Source of the DNA: Halomonas sp.
GTDB lineage: Bacteria > Pseudomonadota > Gammaproteobacteria > Pseudomonadales > Halomonadaceae
Direction: 5' to 3'
Assembly: GCA_018401555.1 (NCBI GenBank)
Contig: JAGYKP010000091.1
Location: 1-64,000, forward strand
DNA length: 64,000 nucleotides
In this document: positions 10,111-18,142 of the stretch, one piece after another
How positions within the stretch are numbered: the stretch's first letter is position 1
Layout: every line of letters starts with the position of its first letter
The notes under the pieces: generated by a model
Seen by the model: only the letters and a program-made list of their open reading frames with translations
Told to the model about the DNA's origin: nothing
The model's database searches: none
Program-made: the position numbers and the translations under genes

Positions 10111-10230
10111 TAACCATTCGGGGGTAACTTGTGCATTGTTGCCATACTCCTGCCGCCGCCATCCGGTTAGGCTTAAAGAGCGCCAGCAGGATCGCTGACG
10201 TCACTCTCGTCCACCGACCAGAAATCCCCC

Positions 10231-11326
10231 ATGTCCCAACGACGCCTTGTTTCACTTCTGTTGCCGCTGCTGGCCCTGCTGCTCGCCTCGGCGGCACCGC
10301 TCCAGGCCCAGCAACCCACCGCGGTGATCGCCGCCGAGGCGCACCTCGCCCCCTGGTCCGATCCACTGGAGTCGCTGGGCACCCTGCGCGCCGATGAGAG
10401 CGTCACGCTCTCAGCCACGGTCACCGACGTGGTGCGCGAGCTGAGCTTCCGCGACGGGGACAAGGTCGAGGCGGGTCAGCTGCTGGTCCGCCTCGCCGAT
10501 GACGAGGCCCAGGCCGACCTGCGTGCCGCCCAGGCCCTGCGCGAGGAGCGCCGCAACGCCGTCAACCGCCTGAGCCAGCTACAGGAGCGCAACCTGGCGC
10601 CGCGCGGCGACCTGGAGGATGCCCAGGCGCGGCTGCGACAGGTGGAGGCCGGAGATCCAGGCCCTGGAGGCGCGGCTGGCCGACTACCGTATCCAAGCCC
10701 CCTTCGCCGGCCGAGTGGGCTTTCGCAACGTCAGCGTGGGCACCCTGGTGACCCCAGGCACCGAGCTCGTCACCCTCGACAAGCTCGACGTGATGAAGCT
10801 CGACTTCACCCTGCCCGAGCGAACCCTGGGCGAGATCATCCCGGGCATGGCACTGACAGCCACCGGTGCCGCCTATCCCGACACCGAGTTCGAGGGAGAG
10901 ATCGACACCATCGGCACCCGCGTCGATCCCGTCAGCCGCAGCATCACCGTACGCGCCCTGATCGACAACCCCGAAGACCACCTGCGCCCCGGCATGCTGA
11001 TGAACGTGGCCGTGGAACGCGAGTCCCGCCAGGCCCTGGTAATTCCCGAGTCATCGCTGATTCCCGAGGGGCGCCGCCAGTTCGTGCTCACCCTCGACCC
11101 GAGTGACGAGCACCGGGTGACACGCCGCGAGATCACCATCGGCGCCCGTCGCCAGGGCGAGGTCGAAGTCATCGAGGGGCTGGCCCCGGGCCAGCTGGTC
11201 GTGGCCCATGGCACCGAGCGGGTGCGCGATGGCCAGCCGACCCGACTGCTGGGCATCCTCGACGAGAGCACCAGCATCCCCGAGCTGCTGCGCCAGGACC
11301 GTGACGCTGCGGAGGCCAGCGGCTGA
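10231..11326 (+). pseudogene. RND efflux periplasmic adaptor (MFP) (one frameshift)
   Basis: Membrane-fusion protein that links an inner-membrane RND pump to an outer-membrane channel. Signal peptide MSQRRLVSLLLPLLALLLAS with cleavage near AQA (residue ~26). The barrel-sandwich half-motif VTDVVRELSFRDGDKVEAGQ is followed by the alpha-hairpin (EERRNAVNRLSQLQERN), then, after a frame change near 10648, the returning half DYRIQAPFAGRVGFRNVSVG and the beta-barrel domain LRPGMLMNVAVE. The stop overlaps the pump gene start (TGATG). About 365 codons, normal for the family. No outer-membrane TolC-like gene is adjacent, so the pump probably shares one encoded elsewhere. Confidence 0.88.
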
Positions 11327-14300
11327 TGCGCCTCTCCGATATCTCCGTCCAGCGGCCGGTGCTTGCCACCGTGCTGGCCGCCCTGATCGTGGCCTTCGGC
11401 CTGCTCGCCCTGCAGCGCCTGCCGTTGCAGGAGTACCCCTCCATCGACCCGCCCATCGTCAGTGTCGATACCCGCTACCCGGGTGCCTCGGCAAGCGTGG
11501 TGGAGACCCGCATCACCCAGGTGCTCGAAGATCGCATCGCCGGCGTCTCCGGCATCCAGGTGATCTCCTCCTCCAGCCAGGACGGACGCTCCAGCATCAA
11601 CATCGAGTTCGGTCTCGACCAGGACATCGATTCGGCGGCCAACGATATCCGCGATCGCATCTCGGATGCCGCCGGCAACCTGCCCGATGAGGCCGACCCG
11701 CCCGAGGTCGAGAAGGCCGACTCCAGCTCCGAGGTCGTGATCTGGCTGTCGCTCTCCGGCGAGGGCTACACCATGGCCGAGCTCACCGATTACGCCAACC
11801 GCTACCTGGTCGACCGCTTCTCGATCCAGCCAGGCGTGTCGCGGGTGATCATCGGCGGTGGCCGGGAATATGCCATGCGGGTGTGGCTCGACGCCGATGC
11901 CATGGCGGCACGCGGCCTCACCGCCGGCGACGTGGAGGATGCCCTGCGCGCCGACAACGTCGAGCTTCCCGGTGGCTCCATCGAATCCAGCGAACGCCAG
12001 TTCATCGTGCGCCTGCCGCGCGGCTTCGCCACACCGGAGGACTTCCGCAGCCTGGTGCTCGACGAGGCCGATGACGGCTACCTGGTGCGTCTCGGCGACA
12101 TCTCCCGGGTGGAGATCGGCGCCGTGGAGGAGCGCACCATCTTCCGCGGCAATGGCACCCCCATGGTGGGCCTGGGCATGGTCAAGCAGTCCACCGCCAA
12201 CGTGCTCGAGATCTCCCGGGAGGTGCAGGCCGAGATGGCCCGCCAGCAGCCGGGCTTGCCCGAGGGCATGACGCTGGCGCTGAACTTCGACTCCTCGGTA
12301 TTCGTCGAGGGTGCCATCTCCCAGGTGGTGCAGACCCTGTTCATCGCCATGGGCCTGGTAGTGGTGGCTATCTTCCTGTTCCTGGGCAACCTGCGCACCA
12401 CCCTGATTCCCGCGGTCACCGTGCCCATCGCCCTGATCGGTGCCTTCGGTGCCCTGGCAGTGATGGGCTTCACCATCAACCTGCTCACCCTGCTGGCCCT
12501 GGTGCTGGCCATCGGCCTGATCGTCGACGACGCCATCGTGGTGCTGGAGAACATCCACCGGCGCATGCATGACCACGGCGAGACACCGCTGGTGGCAGCC
12601 TTCCGCGGCACTCGCCAGATCGCCTTCGCGGTGATCGCCACCACCCTGGTGCTGATCGCCGTGTTCGTGCCGCTGAGCTTCCTCGAGGGCGATATCGGCC
12701 GGTTGTTCTCGGAGTTCGCCCTGACCCTGGCCGCCGCCGTGGCCATCTCCAGCCTGCTGGCGCTGACCCTGACGCCGATGATGGCGTCCAAGATCCTCAA
12801 GACGGGCATGCACGAGGGACGCCTCGCCCGCGGCGTGCAGTGGGCACTGGAACACTCGCGCTGCATCTATCGTCGCCTGCTCGAGCGGGCCCTCAAGCTG
12901 CGCCTGGTGGTGGTGGCACTGCTCCTCGCGGTGATCGGCGGGATGGTCTGGCTGAATGCCGAGCTGCCCAACGAGTACACGCCTCAGGAGGATCGCGGCA
13001 ACTTCTGGGTACTGGTCAACGGCCCACCGGGCGCCACCTATGACTACATGCTCGACTACATGGACGAGATCGAGGCGCGCCTGCTGCCGATGCTCGACAC
13101 CGGCGAGGTCGACCGCGTGGTGGTACGCGCGCCACGCGGCTGGGGCAATATCGAGAACTTCAACAGCGGCTTCGTGATCGTCAACCTGGCCGACTGGGGC
13201 AGCCGGCGCTCCGCCTGGGAGATCATGGACGAGATCCGCGGCAACCTCGCCGACCTGCCCGGCGTACGCGCCTTCCCGGTGATGCGTCAGGGCTTCGGCT
13301 CGAGTGTCGAGAAGCCGGTGCAGTTCGTGCTCGGTGGTGGCACCTATGAGGAACTCGCCGAGTGGCGCGACACCCTCTTCGAGCACATCCGGGAAGACAA
13401 CCCGCGGATCATCGAGCTGGACAGCGACTATGAGGAGAGCCAGCCTCAGCTCGAGGTCGACATCGACTACGCGCGGGCTGCGGCGCTGGGCGTTACCGTC
13501 ACCGAGATCGGTCGCACCCTGGAGACCCTGCTCGGCGGGCGGACTGCCACCCGCTATATCGATGACGGCGAGGAGTACGACGTCATCCTCGAGGGCGAAC
13601 CCGGCGCCCGCCCCAGCCCCCAGAGCCTGGAGAGCCTGCGCGTGCGCTCACAGCGCAGCGGCGAGCTGATTCCCCTGGCCAGCCTGGTGAACATCTCCGA
13701 CTTCGCCGGTCCCAGTACCCTCAACCGCTTCAACCGGGTGCGTGCCATCACCCTCGAGGCCGACCTGGCCGATGGCTATCCACTCGGGGAGGCGCTGGAG
13801 TATCTGGAGCAGACGACGCGCGAGCTGCTACCCGCCGAGGCCCAGACCGACGTCAAGGGCGCCTCGCGGGACTACCAGGAAGCCAGCAGTGCCACGGGCT
13901 TCCTGCTCGGACTGGGCATCCTGGTAGTGTTCCTGGTGCTGGCGGGTCAGTTCGAGAGCTTCGTGCACCCCTTCGTGATCATGCTCACCGTGCCCCTGGC
14001 GATCTGCGGCGCCCTGCTGGGACTCTATGTCACCGGCCAGTCGCTTAACATCTACAGCCAGGTGGGGCTGGTGATGCTGGTGGGACTCGCCGCCAAGAAC
14101 GGCATCCTGATCGTGGAGTTCGCCAACCAGCTGCGCGACCAGGGCTGGGCCTTCCACGAAGCGTTGGTGGAGGCCTCGGTGACCCGCCTGCGCCCCATAG
14201 TGATGACCGCCGCCACCACCATGGCCGGCGCCGTGCCGCTGATCATCTCCAGCGGCGCCGGCGCCGAGACCCGCCTGGTGATCGGCATCGTCATCCTCTG

Positions 14301-14439
14301 CGGCCTGGCCGCCGCCACCCTGTTCACGCTGTTCGTGGTACCGGTGGCCTACGACCTGCTGGCACGCCGCACCGGCTCTCCCGGCGACGTGGCCAGGCGC
14401 CTGGAACATGAGATGGAGGCCACCCCGGAAGGGCATTGA
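11326..14439 (+). CDS. RND (HAE1-type) multidrug efflux permease
   Basis: Proton-driven inner-membrane transporter of the AcrB/MexB superfamily, 1037 residues, twelve membrane helices with two large periplasmic loops. VQRPVLATVLAALIVAFGLLA forms TM1. The proton-relay aspartates sit in LVLAIGLIVDDAIVVLENIH (residues ~395-414), equivalent to AcrB Asp407/Asp408, and the TM10 lysine in LVGLAAKNGILIVEFAN equates to Lys940. Start overlaps the adaptor stop, so the pair is co-translated. The single-subunit architecture with a short porter loop resembles MdtC/VexK-like or TriC-like pumps; substrate cannot be told from sequence. Intact over 3.1 kb, which shows the surrounding frameshifts are local. Confidence 0.93.
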   Translation: MRLSDISVQRPVLATVLAALIVAFGLLALQRLPLQEYPSIDPPIVSVDTRYPGASASVVETRITQVLEDRIAGVSGIQVISSSSQDGRSSINIEFGLDQDIDSAANDIRDRISDAAGNLPDEADPPEVEKADSSSEVVIWLSLSGEGYTMAELTDYANRYLVDRFSIQPGVSRVIIGGGREYAMRVWLDADAMAARGLTAGDVEDALRADNVELPGGSIESSERQFIVRLPRGFATPEDFRSLVLDEADDGYLVRLGDISRVEIGAVEERTIFRGNGTPMVGLGMVKQSTANVLEISREVQAEMARQQPGLPEGMTLALNFDSSVFVEGAISQVVQTLFIAMGLVVVAIFLFLGNLRTTLIPAVTVPIALIGAFGALAVMGFTINLLTLLALVLAIGLIVDDAIVVLENIHRRMHDHGETPLVAAFRGTRQIAFAVIATTLVLIAVFVPLSFLEGDIGRLFSEFALTLAAAVAISSLLALTLTPMMASKILKTGMHEGRLARGVQWALEHSRCIYRRLLERALKLRLVVVALLLAVIGGMVWLNAELPNEYTPQEDRGNFWVLVNGPPGATYDYMLDYMDEIEARLLPMLDTGEVDRVVVRAPRGWGNIENFNSGFVIVNLADWGSRRSAWEIMDEIRGNLADLPGVRAFPVMRQGFGSSVEKPVQFVLGGGTYEELAEWRDTLFEHIREDNPRIIELDSDYEESQPQLEVDIDYARAAALGVTVTEIGRTLETLLGGRTATRYIDDGEEYDVILEGEPGARPSPQSLESLRVRSQRSGELIPLASLVNISDFAGPSTLNRFNRVRAITLEADLADGYPLGEALEYLEQTTRELLPAEAQTDVKGASRDYQEASSATGFLLGLGILVVFLVLAGQFESFVHPFVIMLTVPLAICGALLGLYVTGQSLNIYSQVGLVMLVGLAAKNGILIVEFANQLRDQGWAFHEALVEASVTRLRPIVMTAATTMAGAVPLIISSGAGAETRLVIGIVILCGLAAATLFTLFVVPVAYDLLARRTGSPGDVARRLEHEMEATPEGH

Positions 14440-14446
14440 GCCTACT

Positions 14447-14486
14447 CAACGCAAGACGGCCACCTCGAGGTGGCCGTCTTGCGTTG
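14447..14486. terminator. 40-bp perfect palindrome, bidirectional terminator
   Basis: Two 20-base arms, exactly complementary and centred at the junction 14466/14467, lie between the stop of the RND permease (14439) and the stop of the convergent DUF3617 gene (14505). Position and perfect symmetry make it a likely terminator in both directions. There is no strong T tract, only CTTGCGTTG-type ends. Confidence 0.75.
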
Positions 14487-14504
14487 CAACCAACGAGGCT
14501 GGCG

Positions 14505-14948
14505 TCAGCAGTCGCCGACGCGACGGCCCTCGACCTCGGTGACCATCTCCATCTCGCCCATCTGCGGCGACTGGACGGTAACCTCCACGCGGCCTTCGGT
14601 GGTCTCGCCGAGGAAGTCCATATGGCCGACGATGTCCGCCTGACCACCCTCGGCCTCACAGACCATGCGGTAGTCCATGCCATCGACACCGACATTGTGC
14701 TCGAGCAGCTCGCACCCCTCCTCTTCCTCGATCATCTGGAAGTCGGGATCGGCGAGGTCGCCCTGGGCGATACACTCGCGGGTCGTCTCGGTCTGGTCGG
14801 GGATCGGCATGTCGCCGGAGACTGAGGTAGTACTGGTGAATTCCCACTCCCCGGGCACGATGTTGGGCGTCTCGGCCAGGGCGGTGATCGGCAGTGCCAG
14901 CAGCAGGCCGGCGAGCAAGGGGGGCAATGACATGGTGCGTAAGGACAT
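14505..14948 (-). CDS. DUF3617-family secreted protein
   Basis: 147-residue protein with an N-terminal signal peptide (SLPPLLAGLLLALPITALA, cleavage near ALA-ET). The mature part matches the DUF3617 pattern: PGEWEFTSTTSVSG near the start, a Cys in TRECIAQGDL, and paired cysteines in EEEGCELLE and MVCEAEG, ending RRVGDC. The family is periplasmic and of unknown function. ATG 14948 has GGGAGAG upstream. It is the only gene of its transcription unit and shares the palindromic terminator with the RND operon. Confidence 0.8.
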   Translation of the reverse strand: MSLRTMSLPPLLAGLLLALPITALAETPNIVPGEWEFTSTTSVSGDMPIPDQTETTRECIAQGDLADPDFQMIEEEEGCELLEHNVGVDGMDYRMVCEAEGGQADIVGHMDFLGETTEGRVEVTVQSPQMGEMEMVTEVEGRRVGDC

Positions 14949-15066
14949 GGGACTCTCCCTGTCGTGGGTTCGCCCCCAGCATAGCGGACCGGCGCACCCC
15001 GGCACAGCCCGGGAAGTTAGGCAGACCCCGAGCCGTGGGTACCACCAGTCGAAGCCAGGAAACCGC

Positions 15067-15095
15067 TTGCATTCGCGCACTTAGGCCGATAATAT
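15067..15095 (+). promoter_or_regulatory. Sigma-70 promoter of tRNA-Ser
   Basis: TTGCAT and TAATAT hexamers separated by 17 bp, ending 54 bp before the tRNA gene. Spacing and orientation are right for a stable-RNA promoter. Confidence 0.7.
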
Positions 15096-15149
15096 ATGCG
15101 CCGTTCTGACGCGAAAGGCCCAGCTGCCCGGGCGTGAGAACCACAATGC

Positions 15150-15237
15150 GGAGGGGTGTCCGAGTGGTCGAAGGAGCACGCCTGGAAAGTGTGTAAGTCG
15201 AAAGGCTTCGAGGGTTCGAATCCCTCCCCCTCCGCCA
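15150..15237 (+). tRNA. tRNA-Ser (GGA), with encoded CCA
   Basis: 88 bases with a long variable arm. Acceptor stem GGAGGGG pairs with CCCCTCC, the anticodon loop CTGGAAA gives GGA, the T loop is GGTTCGAATCC, and CCA is encoded. A promoter and a terminator flank it, so it is a single-gene transcript. Confidence 0.95.
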
Positions 15238-15249
15238 CCGAATATAGAT

Positions 15250-15276
15250 AAGCCGCTGATTTCAGCGGCTTTTTCT
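15250..15276 (+). terminator. Rho-independent terminator after tRNA-Ser
   Basis: AAGCCGCTGA / TCAGCGGCTT stem with a T-rich tail (TTTTTCTTT). It starts 12 bp after the tRNA. Confidence 0.85.
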
Positions 15277-15582
15277 TTGTCTGTATTTTCTCAGCCCGTA
15301 CCTGAGTCCATATTTGGGTTTTGGTACTGTCTGGAGCCAGCTGGACACTTTCGTACCCCAGTCTCTCCACCACGCTGGCTACCCTCTCCTACCCAGCCAC
15401 CAGAACATTAAGGCCTATCCTTTCGGATTCACACTGCGAGCACCACCGAAAGCAAACGGGGTGCAAAGCACCGGAGATGGGCCGTAGCCAAAGACTCGTT
15501 GCTTAGGCAGATCCAGCAATTCAGCCTAGGCAGCAGTGATCTGGAGCTGACTGTCATGCAAGTTTCCCTTGAGGCCACCCGA
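15277..15582. other. Intergenic stretch without a supported gene
   Basis: About 300 bp between the tRNA-Ser terminator and yaeQ. Short open frames here are not conserved in character. An imperfect dyad (GGTAC ... GTACC, about 15324-15358) is visible. I looked for an integrase or a duplicated tRNA 3' end, which would mark an integration site, and found neither. Confidence 0.5.
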
Positions 15583-16137
15583 ATGGCACTGAAAGCCACC
15601 ATTTTCAAGGCAAGTCTCCAGATTGCCGACATGGATCGCCACTACTATGGCGAACATGCCCTCACGCTCGCCCGCCATCCGTCGGAGACCGACGAGCGCA
15701 TGATGCTGCGCGTGCTGGCTTTCGCCCGACATGCCCATGAGGATCTTGCCTTCGGTCGCGGTGTCAGCACCGACGATGAGCCCGATCTATGGATCCGGAG
15801 CCTGGCCGGCGAGATCGAACTCTGGATCCAGCTGGGGCAACCGGATGAGCGTGAGATACGCCGCGCCTGCGGCCGCGCCCTGCAGGTGGTGCTCTATACC
15901 TACAGCGGCCAGGGCGCCAGGATCTGGTGGGAACAGCTCGGCAGCAAGCTGGCCGGCCTGGGCAACCTCTCCGTCTATGATATTCCGCCGGAGAGCATGG
16001 CGGCGCTGGGGCAGCTGGCGGCACGCGGCATGAACCTCAACGTCACCATCCAGGATGGCGCCATCTGGCTGGCCAACGCCGAGACGGCGGTAGAGCTCAG
16101 CGTCGAGGCACGCCAGGAAGCCGGCACGAGTCAGTAA
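15583..16137 (+). CDS. yaeQ: YaeQ family protein
   Basis: 184-residue YaeQ protein, a PD-(D/E)XK-nuclease-fold family of unknown cellular role, historically linked to suppression of rfaH-dependent haemolysin defects. The family start MALKATIFKASLQIADMDRH coincides with ATG 15583, eight bases after GAGG; an upstream in-frame start at 15499 adds 28 residues that are not typical. Conserved blocks: HPSETDERMMLRVLAFA (family core Glu), FGRGVSTDDEPDLW (core Asp/Glu), IELWIQLGQPDE, and the C-terminal VTIQDGAIWL. Complete. Confidence 0.93.
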   Translation: MALKATIFKASLQIADMDRHYYGEHALTLARHPSETDERMMLRVLAFARHAHEDLAFGRGVSTDDEPDLWIRSLAGEIELWIQLGQPDEREIRRACGRALQVVLYTYSGQGARIWWEQLGSKLAGLGNLSVYDIPPESMAALGQLAARGMNLNVTIQDGAIWLANAETAVELSVEARQEAGTSQ

Positions 16138-16218
16138 TAACGCAGGCCGATCCTGGCGACCACGGCTTGCCGGCGCTCCTCGGGCCACTCGGGCGCCGTC
16201 GCTGGTATGTGGGCAGCG

Positions 16219-17719
16219 TCAGAACGAGACGTCGAAAACCAGCGGCACGATGGTATAGAGCGCCACCATGATCACCAGCAGGCCGACCAGGTTGAGCCAG
16301 ATGCCAGCACGAATCATGTTCTTGATCGGCAGATCCCCGGTGGCGAAGGCGACGGCGTTGGAGGGCGTCGCCACCGGCAGCATGAAGGCGCAGCTGACGG
16401 CGAAGGTCACCACGATGGTCATCAGGAAGGGCTCGATACCCAGCCCGACGGCAATGGCGCCCATGATCGGGAAAAAGGCCGCCGCCGTGGCCGTGTTGCT
16501 GGTCAGCTCCGTGAGCAGGATGATCACGATGGCGGTGACGGCCAGGATCATGATCGGCGGGAGCCCGACAGGCCCGAGACGCTCTGCCGATCCAGACGCT
16601 CAGCCCGGTGGCCGTGAACTGCGCGGACAGGGTCAGGCCACCCCCGAACAGGATCAGTACGCCCCAGGGGACGTCGCGGGTGGCCGTCCACTCCAAAAGT
16701 GCGCCCTGCCCCTTGGAGGCCGGAATCACGAACATCAGGATCGCGGCCAGGATCGCCACGCTGGTGTCGTTGATGTTGGACAGCCACGGCAGCGCGCCCT
16801 GAACCGCAGGGATCCTCGCGATCAACGGCAGGAACACCCAGCAGAAGACCGCCCCAGCGAAGACCATCAGCACCCGCCCTTCTTCCGGGGTCAGTCGGCC
16901 CATGGCCTTGAGCTCGGACTCGATCATCTGCCTGCCGCCCTTGATGTCCTCGACCTCGGCACGGAACACGATCTTGTTCAGCACGAACCACGCCAGGACC
17001 AGCATGGTGGCGGAGAACGGCACGCCCATCAGCATCCAATGGCCGAAGCCGATGGACAGACCATGGGTGTCTTCCATGTAGGCGCGCATCAGCGCCATGG
17101 GCGGCTGACCGATCAGTGTCGCCATGGAACCGATGGTGATGGCGTAGGCGATACCCAGCAGCACGGCAGCCGAGAACTTGGGCGTGTCCTCACCATTACC
17201 CAGCGACTTCACCAGGGCAATGATGGAGCCGCCGATCGGCACCATGATCACCGCGGTGGCGGTGTTGCTGACCCACATGGTGATGAACCAGCTGGCAAAC
17301 ATCAGCCCGAAGACGATCTGTGCGGGCTTGGTGCCAACGGTCAGCACGGTCAGCAGGGCGAAGCGTCGATGCAGGTTCCAGCGCTGCGTGGCCAGGCCGA
17401 GCAGCACCCCGCCCAGCACCAGGAAGACGATACTGTGCGCGTAGGGCGCGGCCGTGGTCCCCACCGAGGCGATGTCGAAGAAGGGGAACAGCACCAGTGG
17501 CAGCAGCGATGTGGCGGGAATCGGGATGGCCTCGGTCATCCACCAGGTGGCCATCAGCATGGCGATGGCCGCCACGATGCGAGCGTTGACGGCCAACGAC
17601 TCGGGCAGCAGGAAGAACACCCCCAGGCCAATGACGAGGCCCAGCAGGAGCGATACCGGCTTGAAGGCGGCAGCTTCGGTATAGGGCGCCTGCTCGGCCG
17701 CCCCGGTGGTTTGCGACAT
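16219..17719 (-). pseudogene. DASS (SLC13) sodium:carboxylate/sulfate symporter (one frameshift)
   Basis: Divalent anion:sodium symporter family, about 500 codons, eleven or more hydrophobic helices. Motifs: WWMTEAIPIPATSLLPL (family motif), the first Ser-Asn-Thr hairpin MWVSNTATAVIMVPIG, and the second TELTSNTATAAAFFPIMG with LPVATPSNAVAFATG, all typical of VcINDY-like transporters that bind sodium and C4-dicarboxylates. The frame changes near 16580, between GLSVWIG and MILAVTAIV. ATG 17719 has AGGTG upstream. It stands alone and diverges from the c-di-GMP protein gene, with a 423-bp gap. Confidence 0.88.
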
Positions 17720-18142
17720 GATCTTCACCTGAGTCCGCATGACGAGACCGGCAAGTGTGATTGCTGCCTCAGCGGCAAGGCCAATACCGAGAGGGTTGGA
17801 GGGCATACCCCTTTCGTCCGAGAAGTAGAGCGAAAGCATGACCACAGCCCCATTAAATCAATGGGTTGGAAAGTCGGACACCAAGCACGGATATGCCAAG
17901 TGGATGGCGTAAGGCAGCGGAGCCGGGGCAATCCCTGCCCACATGGCGGATCGCACTGCGACCAATAGACGATGCTGACAACGCCATCACACTGCCCCCG
18001 ATAGACAGGCAAGAAAGCCATTGGACGACGGTACAGGCATCAATCGGACGCTGTGGAGGCGAAGTAAGGTTCATTATCCGCATTGTGCCGAAATGCTATG
18101 GTGGTCGTGTGCCCGGAATGCCATTGGAACAAGGATGAAGCG
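17720..18142. other. Intergenic region between divergent genes
   Basis: 423 bp holding the promoters of the DASS transporter and the PAS-GGDEF-EAL gene. A short dyad, CCCATT/AATGGG, lies at about 17850-17867 on the transporter side. No RNA gene, riboswitch-like structure or convincing open frame is seen. Confidence 0.5.

Noticed and set aside
10873-13386. Very long antisense open frame (over 800 codons) opposite the RND genes
   Set aside because: It is antisense to a conserved permease, is His/Gln/Gly-rich without domain features, and arises from G/C third-position bias on the coding strand.
15238-15582. Possible phage integration site next to tRNA-Ser
   Set aside because: No integrase gene and no second copy of the tRNA 3' end is found nearby.
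16268-17968. Open frame antisense to the DASS transporter
   Set aside because: Gly/His/Gln-rich and without motif; the minus-strand gene has two Ser-Asn-Thr hairpins.
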